DNA of 64,000 bases from Ashinkailepas kermadecensis (Eukaryota; Arthropoda; Thecostraca; Neolepadidae), in contig JAOTOM010003124.1 of NCBI GenBank assembly GCA_034440615.1, positions 46,001 to 110,000 on the forward strand. Direction: 5' to 3'. A program made the translations under genes and the position numbers. Every line of letters starts with the position of its first letter. Positions within the stretch are counted from its first letter, which is position 1. This document shows positions 39,341 to 52,420 of the stretch, piece after piece. The notes below the pieces were generated by a model that saw only the letters and a program-made list of their open reading frames with translations, made no database searches and was not told where the DNA came from.

Positions 39341-40540
39341 GAGGCTCCATGATGCCAAGCAACACCCACATGGTGATGGTGGGTGGCGGGTGGCCTCGGC
39401 TCGGTTCTTGGACTCCCCCATCCTATAGTGCCGCCATCGTGCCACCACTGGTCCCAGTGTGCGTAATTCTGTCTCTGTCTCCTGTTCTGACATCTCGTTC
39501 AATTTTGGACACTTCACGTCTTAAGCAGTGTGTCCCACTCCAGTATTCAGGATTGTTGGACATACTGATGATTGGACATTCTGTCGCAGTGTACCGCCAC
39601 GCCAGTGTATTACATCCAAGAGCATTGAGATGCGACAGAATGAGCAAATGCAAAGCAGCTCTGGCACTAACATGTAATCTGATGGAGCCCTCATACTTTC
39701 ACTACCATTTTTCGCCCTGTACGTTTTGTCGCACCCAGGTGTTCTTCGCTGTTCAACATTCTGGCATACGGACATTATTACCATTGGACATAATGACACT
39801 GTCCTTTGCCCCTCCACCCACACAAACTATTTTATTTTTCTATGGTAACCTATGGAGCACCATCTAATGCTTTGTATCATCACCAGCTATAGCATTGCTC
39901 AATTCCCTCCCAATATATTTTTTTTCAGAAGCTCGCGCCACGGCTACACGAATTTTACAATAGTAACCCCCTCATCTTCCAGCAATTCTCGGTGTGACGG
40001 GAGACATCGTGCGTGACTAGATCAAATGACGTTGGACGCTAAATGGCCATGTAGTGGACGCTCCGTTAAACTCAACTGATCAATCAAGATCAAATGACAT
40101 GCCAATGGCGTCGTACCAACGTCTGCTTCAGTGTACGAAAAACATTCGTACGAAGCAGAGCTGCCGGGTAAGCAATATCAGAATCCCCTCCTCTGTGCCG
40201 TCCATTTGAGTAACACGCAACGGTGCTGCAGACAGCTGGTATTGGTATATTAGGCTGATTGACGTACGTAGCAGCACGCTTCAATCGACACGATGAATTC
40301 GCAGGCAATCTATCACAACACAGCACGCCTACACACCCTACCACCGACGGTGCAGATGTGCATAATTCAGATGAACTGTCAAACACAACATCACCCTTTG
40401 CCTTTTGTGCACAACAACTAGAGAAGATCGCAGCTCCTTGCAAGCGAATAGCGTTCAAGCGAGGAATGCCGGAATGGCCGTGATAAAATCATGGCGAGGA
40501 TACCTAACATGTGAGCGAGGATAGTCCAGCTGAGCTATAA
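39341..40540. other. Unassigned sequence
   Basis: A 172-codon plus-strand frame (39349-39867) has no recognised domain and could be chance or an old transposon fragment. Nothing else is supported. Confidence 0.35.
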
Positions 40541-40542
40541 CC

Positions 40543-41795
<1,253 letters not shown>

Positions 41796-41814
41796 GGCCA
41801 CCGCGGCGACACGG

Positions 41815-44395
41815 ACCCACTGGCGGCAGCCGTCCCAGTCACCGCCAGACGTCATCACATGGCGCCACCCCACCCCAACCACCACACGGTCACCGCCAGA
41901 CGACTCCCTCCCGGCACACGGACCCACTGGCGGCAGCCGCTCCACTGTCACCGCCAGACGGCGCCCTCCCGACACACGGACCCACTGGCGGCAGCCGCCC
42001 CACTATCACCGCCAGACGACGCCCTCCCGGCACACGGACCGACTGGCGGCAGCCGCCCCACTATCACCGCCAGACGAGGCCCTCCCGACACACGGACCCA
42101 CTGGCGGCAGCCGCCCCACTATCACCGCCAGACGAGGCCCTCCCGACACACGGACCCACTGGCGGCAGCCGCCCCACTATCACCGCCAGACGGCGCCCTC
42201 CCGACACACGGACCCACTGGCGGCAGCCGCCCCACTATCACCGCCAGACGAGGCCCTCCCGACACACGGACCCACTGGCGGCAGCCGCCCCACTATCACC
42301 GCCAGACGAGGCCCTCCCGACACACGGACCCACTGGCGGCAGCCGCCCCACTATCACCGCCAGACGGCGCCCTCCCGACACACGGACCCACTGGCGGCAG
42401 CCGCCCCACTGTCACCGCCAGACGGCACCCTCCCGACACACGGACCCACTGGCGGCAGCCGCCCCACTGTCACCGCCAGACGGCGCCCTCCCGACACACG
42501 GACACACGGACCCACTGGCGGCAGCCGCCCCACTGTCACCGCCAGACGGCGCCCTCCCGACACACGGACACACGGACCCACTGGCGGCAGCCGCCCCACT
42601 ATCACCGCCAGACGACGCCCTCCCGGCACACGGACCCACTGGCGGCAGCCGCCCCACTATCACCGCCAGACGACGCCCTCCCGACACACGGACCCACTGG
42701 CGGCAGCCGCCCCACTATCACCGCCAGACGACGCCCTCCCGACACACGGACACACGGACCCACTGGCGGCAGCCGCCCCACTATCACCGCCAGACGGCGC
42801 CCTCCCGACACACGGACACACGGACACACGGACCCACTGGCGGCAGCCGCCCCACTATCACCACCAGACGACGCCCTCCCGACACACGGACCCACTGGCG
42901 GCAGCCGCCCCACTGTCACCGCCAGACGGCACCCTCCCGGCACACGGACCCACTGGCGGCAGCCGCCCCACTGTCACCGCCAGACGGCACCCTCCCGGCA
43001 CACGGACCCACTGGCGGCAGCCGCCCCACTATCACCGCCAGACGACGCCCTCCCGACACACGGACACACGGACCCACTGGCGGCAGCCGCCCCACTAACA
43101 CCGCCAGACGGCGCCCTCCCGACACACGGACACACGGACACACGGACCCACTGGCGGCAGCCGCCCCACTATCACCACCAGACGACGCCCTCCCGGCACA
43201 CGGACCCACTGGCGGCAGCCGCCCCACTGTCACCGCCAGACGGCACCCTCCCGACACACGGACACACGGACCCACTGGCGGCAGCCGCCCACTGTCACCG
43301 CCAGACGGCCCCTCCCACACGGACCCACTGGCGGCAGCCGCCCCACTGTCACCGCCAGACGGCGCCCTCCCGGCACACGGACCCACTGGCGGCAGCCGCC
43401 CCACTGTCACCGCCAGACGGCACCCTCCCGACACACGGACACACGGACCCACTGGCGGCAGCCGCCCCGCTGTCACCGCCAGACGGCGCCCTCCCGGCAC
43501 ACGGACCCACTGGCGGCAGCCGCCCCACTATCACCGCCAGACGGCGCCCTCCCGACACACGGACACACGGACCCACTGGCGGCAGCCGCCCCACTGTCAC
43601 CGCCAGACGGCACCCTCCCGACACACGGACACACGGACCCACTGGCGGCAGCCGCCCCGCTGTCACCGCCAGACGGCGCCCTCCCGACACACGGACACAC
43701 GGACCCACTGGCGGCAGCCGCCCCGCTGTCACCGCCAGACGGCGCCCTCCCGACACACGGACACACGGACCCACTGGCGGCAGCCGCCCCACTGTCACCG
43801 CCAGACGGCACCCTCCCGACACACGGACACACGGACCCACTGGCGGCAGCCGCCCCGCTGTCACCGCCAGACGGCGCCCTCCCGGCACACGGACCCACTG
43901 GCGGCAGCCGCCCCACTGTCACCGCCAGACGGCACCCTCCCGACACACGGACACACGGACCCACTGGCGGTAGCCGCCCCGCTGTCACCGCCAGACGGCG
44001 CCCTCCCGGCACACGGACCCACTGGCGGCAGCCGCCCCACTATCACCGCCAGACGGCGCCCTCCCGACACACGGACACACGGACCCACTGGCGGCAGCCG
44101 CCCCACTGTCACCGCCAGACGGCACCCTCCCGACACACGGACACACGGACCCACTGGCGGCAGCCGCCCCACTGTCACCGCCAGACGGCACCCTCCCGAC
44201 ACACGGACACACGGACCCACTGGCGGCAGCCGCCCCACTATCACCGCCAGACGGCGCCCTCCCGACACACGGACCCACTGGCGGCAGCCGCCCCGCTGTC
44301 ACCGCCAGACGGCGCCCTCCCGGCACACGGACCCACTGGCGGCAGCCGCCCCACTGTCACCGCCAGACGGCACCCTCCCGACACACGGACCAAGT
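41815..44395 (+). repeat. GC-rich minisatellite, 58/68-bp units, about 42 copies
   Basis: The basic 58-bp unit runs CACACGGACCCACTGGCGGC, then AGCCGCCCCACTRTCACCGC, then CAGACGRCGCCCTCCCGR. Longer units carry one or two extra 10-bp CACACGGACA blocks. Because 58 is not a multiple of 3, each frame cycles through all three readings. All three plus-strand frames and parts of the minus strand stay open, giving spurious frames of up to 940 codons. Each unit contains the palindrome GGCGGCAGCCGCC. Confidence 0.96.
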
Positions 44396-44875
44396 TTCAA
44401 GACCAAAATTTCCAGTTTCGAAAAACCATCTTCAACCTAAAAGCTCGGTTTGTTGTAAACAAGCTGTCTGAATCCACAAACTCTGCATGGCGCCTGCGAA
44501 CTGCCTGAGTCAACAAGGTCAGTCTACTACCCACAAACTCTGTTTGCAGCATACAAAATATATCTGGAATAAAGAAAACTTCCATTCAAACTAACTTCGC
44601 GACGCACATGACTTAAGCGTGATCTTCACGAGCTCTTTCATGTGCCCAAGAACTTTCTACCACTCAAGACACCATCTTCTGCCCACATATCATCACCTTA
44701 AAAACTGGGTATCGACTAAAAACTCGTTAATCCATCAACTTTGAGCGTTCCCACAAACAGATGTCTTGCGCCCGAACACGCTGCCTTCAAAGGTTGTGTG
44801 CTGTCCACAAACTCAGCTGCATAACAACAAAGTCACATGTCTGCTTCTTGCGATCTGCTTACTATCCGCAAAACA
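44396..44875. other. Unassigned sequence
   Basis: CCACAAACTC-type words recur loosely, possibly the decayed edge of the next minisatellite. No gene is seen. Confidence 0.4.
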
Positions 44876-45085
44876 CTCGCTGCTGTCCACTAGTTCTTGT
44901 TGCTGTCCACAAGCCCTGGTTGCTACCCACAAATTATAGTTGCTTCCCACAAGCCCTGGCTGCCTCCAGCAAACCCTGGCTGCTTCCCATAAGCCCTAGC
45001 TGTTGCCCACAAACCATAGCTGGTGCCCACAAATCCTGACTTTTGCTCGCAAACAGTGACTGCCTCCAACAAACCTTGTCTGCTG
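44876..45085 (+). repeat. Degenerate 21-22-bp minisatellite
   Basis: About ten imperfect units of the type GCTGCTTCCCACAAGCCCTGG. Confidence 0.85.
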
Positions 45086-45543
45086 CGCACATACCTGTCG
45101 TCTGAGTCCGAGTCGGTGCTAACGGCATATTTCCAGTCGTAAATGGGCCGTACCCCGAGCGTGGGCACCTGTCAAACACGGCACACCCGTACAGTGGCAC
45201 ACCATCCACTGACACAGAGACACACCAACATCCCACAAACTGACACAATGATGAACCACACGCAAAAATATCGATATTACACCCACAAACAATCACAGAC
45301 AAACTGGCGCATTGACGTACCACCAGCTAACAAAATACACACTGGCATCGCACCCACTCGCACACTGATGCCACACCCACTGGAGCGATGACGCTCCGCT
45401 CTCTAACATGCTGAACGCTGACGTTCCACAAGCTGGGATACCGACAGGCTAAATAACGTCATTCGAACACCCCAACTCCCACCGTACAGACAGGCACAGC
45501 ATGACGGACGTAACGTATATGTTGACCACGCGACGTTTTTGGT

Positions 45544-45704
45544 CGGTTGGTTATTGGTTTTACGACACGTCGACCGTTGAGTCATATAGCGTCGCCAATC
45601 TCTCACGCCGATTGGTCGCGGGCGAAGAGTAGCGACAGGTGAGATTCGAACCCACAATCTTTCGATTGTGAGACGAGCATCTAACCCCTAGACCACTCGT
45701 CCCC
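45544..45704 (-). mobile_element. tRNA-derived SINE, copy 1
   Basis: The 161-bp element lies on the minus strand. Its 5' end (from 45704) is tRNA-like: GGGGACGAGTGGTCTAGGGG (A box) and GTGGGTTCGAATCTCAC (T arm, B box). A seven-base loop CTCACAA suggests a tRNA-Val(CAC) ancestor. Its 3' end is CCAATAACCAACCG. Flanks are an imperfect target duplication, CGCGACGTTTTTGGT at 45529-45543 and CGCGACTTTTTGGT at 45705-45718. Confidence 0.85.
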
Positions 45705-45718
45705 CGCGACTTTTTGGT

Positions 45719-46259
45719 TGGAATTCGCAATACGTAGGTGATATCACGTACTTTCCATTGACACAATGAGTTTGAATGTTTGCTTCAGCCCATTCATTGC
45801 CGCTTCGTCATGTTTTTAGATCACATCCATAATTTCCTCAAGATAGCCTTAAAGGCAAGAAACACAGTGCCAGCAGAAGGGGACAACTGCAGAATCTTCC
45901 TAACGAAAGACATATTATCTTCCCGGTGAGATGTTAGTATTACCTGAAGTTCCGAGCATGAGCACAGTATCATCCGCCGACATACTAACACCACAGACAG
46001 ACACGCCATTCACTCAAAATGCTGTCGCCTTATATACCAACACCCCACGGTGTCATCCGCCGACATACTAACACCACAGGCTGGCACAATCTTCACTGTG
46101 GGTGGGTGTGTGTGTATGTGGATTTTTTCAAGCATAATGAAGGTCATTTGCGCCGCCTGTAAAGCGAGTGTGTTTTGCAAGCATTAATAATTCATTCATC
46201 ATTAACGACCGCTAGGTAAGTTATATAATTTTTGCTAACATGTGTTTAAGCTTCATCAG
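45719..46259. other. Unassigned sequence
   Basis: CATCCGCCGACATACTAACACC occurs twice (near 45972 and 46055). No gene is seen. Confidence 0.4.
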
Positions 46260-47345
46260 GTCCCAGATTCTGCCGGTAGAGATGAACCTATTGAATTGAG
46301 AGACAAAATACTGCCAACAGTTTTGGCGTGCTATTCGAATTGTTTACCGGCAGCGTTTTTGAGATTGTCTGTATGCTGATAGGTGTGCTTCGCACACGCA
46401 TCTTTTGTATTGTTTGCGAATACGACACCGTGCGGCGATTACCTTTTGACAGTCCGGGGTCCACCATGGCGTAGATGCCTTTTTCCCAAGTTGACTATTA
46501 TTTGGGACTGAGTCTCGAGCTGCTGAGCTGATGGCTCTGGGGATTGTCTCTATTTTGCTGGTCTCTGAAGTTGCTAGGTTGAGGTCCATCTGATCATCAA
46601 ATTTCGCCCAGTCCGCTCTTTCCAAGTTCCAAGATGGATAGCGTTCGTGCTGAGGCTAATTGTAATTGGGTAGTGGTCGCTCAGCCCGGGAACGTCCGAA
46701 ACTGACCAGTCAAATATTGAGCTTAATCGTTGAGAGCAGCATGTTAAGTCAATGCAACTGTCCGACCCTCCTAAGGTTGGGTTGTAGTGGGTGGCGGCCT
46801 CGGTGTTTATAAATACTAAGTTGTGATCCGAACTAAACTGGTGAATTTCGCGTCCCTTAGTGTCCGTCCGATCGCTTCCCCAGGAGGGGTGTTTAGCATT
46901 AAAGTCTCCCATAATTAGAACTGGTGGAGGAGCTAGAAGCAGCAAGGAGCTGACCTGTGGTGTGGGGGTTGGAGCTGACCTGTGGTGTGGGGGTTGCAGC
47001 TAACGGTGAAATGTATAGTGAGATGACAGTGTGGTTGTGTGGTGGTAGTGTGGTTTGGCAATCGGCAATTTTGAGCCCGACTGCTACGCAGTTCAGGGGA
47101 GTACTTAACGTTACTCGAGGATGAGGTATGCTGTAAGCGATAGGTATGGCTGCGCCCCAATTCCGACGTGGACCATTTGCGTTATCGACATGCCAAGTGT
47201 AGCACGGAATTTTGTTCCAAATGAACTCGAAAATGAGTTTCTTGGAGCGCGGCCAGTAATGTTTTTTTTTGCGGGAATTCCGATTTAAATTCTATGAACT
47301 TGCCTGAAAGGCCACCGGTGTTCCACTGTAGAACAAGTCCCATTG
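46260..47345 (-). pseudogene. APE-type LINE ORF2: endonuclease and linker
   Basis: The minus strand starts with MGLVLQWNTGGLSGKF (47342) and LLAALQETHF, the endonuclease N-terminus with its catalytic Glu. After frameshifts come PPVLIMGDFNAKHPSWGS at about 46915 and VSDVPGLSDHYPITISL at about 46680 (Asp-His of the active site). The linker APE-to-RT segment (STPWWTPDCQKVIAARCRIRKQYKR) follows at about 46480. No reverse transcriptase follows, so the element is truncated at its 3' side or broken up. It differs in sequence from the I-type LINE at 1.9-12.9 kb. A 26-bp tandem duplication at 46943-46998 interrupts it. Confidence 0.8.
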
Positions 47346-47499
47346 CAGAATGCGCTTAGTGTCTGTTGGTGCTCCTACACCGAGGTGGTGTCGATGTGTT
47401 GGGGAGAAAGGTGGAACCGGTGGACGGAGAGGGGGTGGGATGTGACCCAGGCAGTGGTGGTAGCCTGGATTTTGATGCACCGGTCCTGGGAGGTGATGA

Positions 47500-48860
47500 G
47501 GTAGTGTAGCGTCGGGATTTGCGCTTGGGAAGCGCGTTAGGTTGGAACGGGAGACGTTGATCTGGGGTTTTGGATTCGGGCTCGACGGGCTTGGCAGGAG
47601 TGGTGGGTTTGGTGTGGGTGGTGGCCTCAGACGAGGTTTTGGTGTTGGTTTGGGTGGATACGCAGGAGATGGTAGGGAGGTCTGTCTAGCAGGAGATGGT
47701 GGCTGTGGACTTGTGGGAGGTCTGAGTGGAGGCTGGGGAGGCCGTGGACTTGTTGGAGGTTTGCGTGGAGGCTGTGATGTATGGGCCGGCCGGATGGGTG
47801 TGGCAGAGGCCGAAGGCCCGGAGGATGGAGTGGTGGGAAGGCGTCAGGGTGGCGGTGAGGGCCCTGGCCGGTTGGAGGCGGTGCAGCGATGGTGTACGGC
47901 CAGGTCCCGTGGGGTGGTGGGTGTGGGATGGTGCGGGGTGGATGTAGCAGGCCGTGTCCGAGGTGGGGTGGTGGTGGTGGGCGTAGACCGGGTCTGAGGT
48001 TAGGTGGAAGGGGAGGAGGCCCGGTCCATGGTGGGGTGGGTGTAGGAGGTCGGGTCCGCGTTGGAGAGGGTGTGGGAGGAGGTCGGGTCCGAGGTAGAGT
48101 GGCGTGGGAAGAAGTGGTGGGTGGTGAGGTCGAGGGGCGGTGGGGCGGTGGAGTCGGGGATCGGAGAGGCGGTGGAGGCGAGTGTCGGCGGGGCTTGAGG
48201 AGGGAAGTGTGCAGGGCTCCGGGGGCCGGCTGCTGGTGGTATGGTAGGGCGGGTGGGAGCTGGTATTGGAGATGGTGTGGGTTTAGGCGTGGAGGAGAGC
48301 GTCGCTGCGTAACTGCGCCCGGTGGTAGGTGCGGTGTGGGAGGGTGCGGTTGTGGAGGTGGAGATGTCAGTGGTGGAGGTGGTGCTGCGTAAGTGTTGTG
48401 CTGCAGTGTGTGGCACGCTGTGAGCTGCCGCATTCCGACACACCTCCATCTCGTATGCCCACTTGGGGAAATCGAGGTCGGTGGCGGGATGCGGCCCGTC
48501 ACAGACTGCACATCTTTCGGAGGAGTAGCAGTCGGATGCCGTGTGATGACCGGCGCACTGGCTGCATCGTGGTGTTAGCGACGCGCATGCGCGTTCGCCA
48601 TGGCCATAAAGAAGACAGAAGCAGCACCGTAGTAGTAAAGGCACGTTGAGGCATATCTCGTATGCCTTGTTGTGAATGTGTACGTGTGATGGCAGTTGCG
48701 GTGAGTTGGATCTCAGAACGAAGATGTTGTGTGTGGGACGTGCCTCCCATCTAATGTGATCTATTGTGGTTGTGGCGTCCATGAGGGCTGAGGCGTAACA
48801 CAGTGTGGCGATGCTGTCGAGTGGTAAGTTATCCAGTTCTGGGGAGCAAATACAGCCCTC
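47500..48860 (-). pseudogene. APE-type LINE ORF1: gag-like zinc-knuckle protein
   Basis: The frame 48782-48000 encodes three Cys/His motifs, CCFCLLYGHGERAC, CSQCAGHHTASDC and CAVCDGPH, upstream of a Thr/Pro/Ser-rich tail (YAATLSSTPKPTPSP). This is the usual order in I/Jockey ORF1 proteins, which bind the element RNA. The Pro-rich tail continues in another frame (48511-47627), implying a frameshift. It precedes ORF2 on the same strand, consistent with one element. Confidence 0.78.
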
Positions 48861-49035
48861 GGTTGGTGTTCAGTGTATGATGTAGCGTGAGGGAGCAGCG
48901 CTGATTGTTGAAGGTATGTTTGTGTTTAGAAGCGTCGGTGTGTCAGCGCTGCCCTGCGTTTGGACGATGATGTGGGTGGTGTGACTGTTGATCGTGAAGT
49001 GTGTTGATTGAGTATTGCCGCGGAGTGTTTTCGCG

Positions 49036-49038
<3 letters not shown>

Positions 49039-49082
<44 letters not shown>
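49039..49082. repeat. (TA)n microsatellite
   Basis: About 44 bp of pure TA followed by ACATACATACA. Confidence 0.95.
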
Positions 49083-49086
<4 letters not shown>

Positions 49087-49532
49087 CATACAGTATGGTT
49101 TACCTGAATGAACTCCTATTTCTGCACATTGCCTGTAAACTGCACAAAACTCAAAAACGAAGATTAACACGCGCACATGTGTGTGGACGGGGGGCGGGGG
49201 GGAACCCACCCACCCTCTGTTTTTCAAAGATCTCATGAACGGGCAGGGACATTGCAATTAACTCTTGTGACATTATTGCAAATTGATAAGCGCATCTCAT
49301 GTAACAAAAATTGAAATCCGTTCCTAAAATTAGGACCCGTGGGGGTGTAGAGTTGACCGGTCGGCTGGCACAAGTGTTTCGTCGGCGTCGTGGCGTGGCA
49401 GCGCGGCGCACTGACCGATCGGTGCACCTCATAAAGGCATTGACACAGGGCCGTACAACTTATACTGCAGGGTTCACTGCAGCCAAAATCTCCACTCCAA
49501 ATTTTGCACTGCTGGTTTCAGTAGTTTCCGAG
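49083..49532. other. Unassigned sequence
   Basis: Short overlapping frames only; none is recognised. Confidence 0.35.
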
Positions 49533-49544
49533 ATCTAAGGAGAG

Positions 49545-49600
49545 GTTGGTTGGTTATTTGGGCTTAGGGGCGCATCGACTGCGTTGGTCATACAGCGCCC
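49545..49600 (-). mobile_element. 56-bp I-type LINE tail with exact 12-bp target duplication
   Basis: The insert is only the terminal part of the LINE tail (GTTGGTTGGTTATTTGGG to CATACAGCGCCC on the plus strand). It is flanked by ATCTAAGGAGAG at 49533-49544 and 49601-49612. Confidence 0.88.
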
Positions 49601-49719
49601 ATCTAAGGAGAGGCGGAATCCTTCCTACCCCCAGGGGTTCGCGTATGTGAGAGGCCCACCTATGAGTGTTAAATGATAAATACATAAAACTGAATTGAAA
49701 AAAATGAAATCAACTTTAC

Positions 49720-49795
49720 CTGGAGCAGGCTTAGGGCCTGTCGAGGTACACATGCTACAGTTACCATCCCCAAAACAGTGACCAAATGATTCCAC
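49720..49795 (-). CDS. Exon of an unidentified Cys-rich host gene (downstream exon)
   Basis: On the minus strand the segment is preceded by TTTTTCATATCCCAAG and followed by CAG|GTAAAG, good acceptor and donor sites. It encodes 25 codons plus one base, starting VESFGHCFGDGNCSMC and ending PKPAP. It starts in phase 0, matching the phase-0 end of the exon at 50075-49908, so the two would splice in frame. The joint product is dense in Cys. The family is not recognised. Confidence 0.5.
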
Positions 49796-49907
49796 CTTGG
49801 GATATGAAAAACCGGCAATTTTTTTTAGTTTGCTTACCGGGTTTCGAGAAAAAATATTTTTTTTTCAGTTGGATACCAACTTAAATCCTTTTTGCAATTA
49901 TACCTAC

Positions 49908-50075
49908 CGGCCCATAGCAGGAGCAGCAGTTCAGGTGGTGGTGGCCTGGGTAGTTGCGGCCGAAGTAGCGGCGGTAGGCGTCACACACTGCGCAGTGATG
50001 GTGTGTGGTGTATGCACAGCAGCGGTAACACCAGTCTGCCGGACAAAAGCACTTAGTAAATGGTAACTCGCTAAC
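49908..50075 (-). CDS. Exon of an unidentified Cys/His-rich host gene
   Basis: Exactly 56 codons lie between an acceptor (ATTTGCCAG) and a donor (CCG|GTAGGT), phase 0 at both ends. The product is very rich in Cys and His: KCFCPADWCYRCCAY, then HHHCAVCDAYRRYFG, then HHHLNCCSCYGP, 10 Cys in all. The next exon (49795-49720) continues in phase with four more Cys in a short span. This looks like a small Cys-rich extracellular or metal-binding domain. No family is assigned. The first exons would lie to the right. Confidence 0.5.
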
Positions 50076-50446
50076 CTGGCAAATGCCCGAGGTAGCAGTC
50101 AATACCAGAAATATTGGCAAACTGACTTCTTGATTATAAAAAGGTAGGGGTGGGAGTAAAGGTACCACACCATGTAGCTATTGTGAATTTACAACTTTCA
50201 CCTGCACAAAATCAGTTGATTCATAAAGTTTGCATAGTATTGGGGCTTATTTGAAATACCTTTTTTATTGATTAAGGCGAACATGTCAGATTGTCCTAGC
50301 TTTTACCAACTGACCCAAACCAGTAGCTGTGATACCAGAACTTGTGAGCTAACCCAGGTGCTTTTCGTATCCGTACAGCTGCCTCTCCTGGAACATCAGA
50401 CGTGCTCTGCGATCTACGTCTGACTGGTTCAGCTTCGTGAGCACCT

Positions 50447-50690
50447 ACTGCTGGTCTGTGGTGGAGATATCCTGGCTTCCTGGCCTACAGAAACACTTGG
50501 GATCCTTCATGGAACAGGATCCTTGGTTTTTATTCATGGAAGTTATATTTGGTGAACCATCTGCTATTCCCACACATGATCCAACGTATGCCTTTTATAT
50601 ATGTGACTGTTGGTGGTGTACTTGGCGAGGTAGTAGCAGCCAGCTTCACAAGTCACATAATCTGGACCATCCTGATTAGTCTTCACACGT
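50447..50690 (-). other. Possible further Cys-containing exons of the same gene
   Basis: The minus strand encodes DGPDYVTCEAGCYYLAKYTT (50685-50610) and, separately, GSCSMKDPKCFCRPG ending in a TAG at about 50447. The composition resembles the exons at 50075-49720, but splice sites and phases could not be reconciled. This is a pointer, not a gene model. Confidence 0.3.
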
Positions 50691-50929
50691 TCCGGGTCGT
50701 CAATCGCTGAACTCTCATGCTGTTCTGATGTGGTTCACTAATCTGATTAGCTCCATCCGTCGGTCGTGTGCAGCTTCGAGGGTGAATTATTGCCACTGGA
50801 CTGAACATCCTCCAAGCTGATGCTTTTGCCAGAGAGCACTCTTATATCCTGTTGACTCTTTGCCGGTGGCTGCTTGTCGCGCTATCTGCGCGACCTCAGG
50901 ATGCAAGCCACCGTGTCGACGATGTGAAT

Positions 50930-51205
50930 GCTGAACAAAGCTGGATCAGAGACGATGTCGGCTGAGCCCGGAGTACGCGTCAGCACCACGCCCGGGCTCA
51001 GACATCAGAGACGATGTCGGCTGAGCCCGGAGTACGCGTCAGCACCGCCCGGGCTCAGACATCAGAGACGATGTCGCGCCGGAGTACGCGTCAGCACCGC
51101 CCGATCGGCTCAGCGGACGATGTCGGCTGAGCCCGAGTACGCGTCAGCACCACGCGGACATCAGAGACGATGTCGGCTGAGCCCGGAGTACGCGTCACCA
51201 CCCCC
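50930..51205 (+). repeat. About 57-bp tandem repeat, five units
   Basis: Units contain GAGACGATGTCGGCTGAGCC and GGAGTACGCGTCAGCACC. Internal deletions shorten the middle units. Confidence 0.9.
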
Positions 51206-51277
51206 CGGGGCCGGGAGAAAAAAAAACACCCCCCCACCCAGCCATGATGTTCTCACTGGCCTGGCCACCCTTGGAGA

Positions 51278-51660
51278 GATTAGTTAGCTATTGTAGTTCA
51301 GGGGCGCATCGACTGCATAAGTCATATAGTGCTCATAACTCAGTCAATTAGACACAGAGGCAAGTAAACGTCAGATCGAGTAACAAGTTTTAAGTGACGA
51401 TATCAGATCTGTCCTAGGGTAAAACTAGCCACGTATGCAGCAGCATGTTAGTAACCGGCGTAAATCACTGAAAATATAAGTTCTAACAGGCATTTCAAAA
51501 GTTGTCCCGAGTGAATAATGTCAGACTCATCCCCTAATATTTCCCGAAACGAGACAGAGGAACGTTCCCTTGGAGAGATTATCCGTCGGTTGCTCGAGGA
51601 GCCCTGGGAAACAGTACACGGCGGTCTCTTCTTTGTGGATGCTTTCCACTTCTGCAAAAT
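51278..51660 (-). mobile_element. I-type LINE 3' fragment (tail plus ORF2 end)
   Basis: The tail (TTAGTTAGCTATTGTAGTTC, then GGGGCGCATCGACTGC, to GTGCTCATAAC) is at about 51278-51340. Minus-strand ORF2 C-terminal residues FREILGDESDIIHSGQLLKCLL (51448-51657) match the corresponding part of the copy at 18991-19197. The copy is 5'-truncated; upstream frames to 51992 have no recognised domain. Confidence 0.75.
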
Positions 51661-52042
51661 ATTTCGCCATTATTTTTTTCATTCGTCCAGCAAAAATGGC
51701 ACGTCCAGTGGTTGCAAGAGATGTCGCGTTCGGCGAAACGCAAACAAAATAGACTGTTTTCCCGAGCAAGCTCAATGGCTCGCCTGGAAAAGTGTCGGCT
51801 GACGTTATCTCCTTGGACTAGCTTTCTTATCAGTAGCTTGTTTGCATCTGAAATCAGTACGGTTTCGAACCAATCCGACAAAAAAAAAAACTTGCTTAGG
51901 TTAATCCAAACCAGCCGCTTTTTGGACGTTTGTACCTTGTGTAAGACCTTCAGTCCGGGTCGCTCACAGGTTGTCAGCTTTGCACACAACATACGCTGGA
52001 GGCATCTGGCCTGCAGCGAATCCAGGAAACATGATAGCAGTG
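51661..52042. other. Unassigned sequence
   Basis: Overlapping frames on both strands, none recognised. Confidence 0.35.
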
Positions 52043-52420
52043 GCGGATCCAGGCGGAAACTGGGGCATGCGTCTCCCCGCCAGATATTGTCAAGTGGCGC
52101 CCCTTCGACTAGAAAAAGGCACCACCCTCGCTCAACATGTTTTTCAACCGGTGGCGACTCTCAGAGTACAAAAGAAGCCCCCTCCGGAGAAAAACGGCGC
52201 CCCTCCAGAACAAGTGCCCATCAAAAACAAAAATTCCTGGGTCAGTCCCGTATCACAGATCTTGGACAAATTGACTATCCGCTCCGGACATTTGCAACCT
52301 CCTCTGAACAGATATGTCTTCACCCTGGGGCCATCAGACAGACCTGTCTTTTCACAATTGAACACCCATTATGGGGGCAGTACCGTTCTATCTTCCCCTG
52401 ACAGTGTTTCTGAGGCTCGA
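52043..52420 (+). mobile_element. Possible hAT-like 5' terminal fragment
   Basis: It begins CAGTGGCGGATCCAGG, a common start of hAT-like elements, and continues with GGCGCCCC- and AAAGGCACC-type words. No matching right end or duplication was found. Confidence 0.4.

Noticed and set aside
39349..39867. 172-codon frame as a host gene
   Set aside because: No domain, splice context or matching neighbour; both strands are partly open.
45630..45704. Functional tRNA-Val gene
   Set aside because: The anticodon arm has mismatches, the acceptor arm is not closed, and the sequence continues into a SINE body with target duplications; the same head recurs at 52895-52969.
47542..48392. Gly/Val/Arg-rich plus-strand frames
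   Set aside because: They are the antisense shadow of the Pro/Ser/Thr-rich ORF1 tail of the minus-strand LINE.
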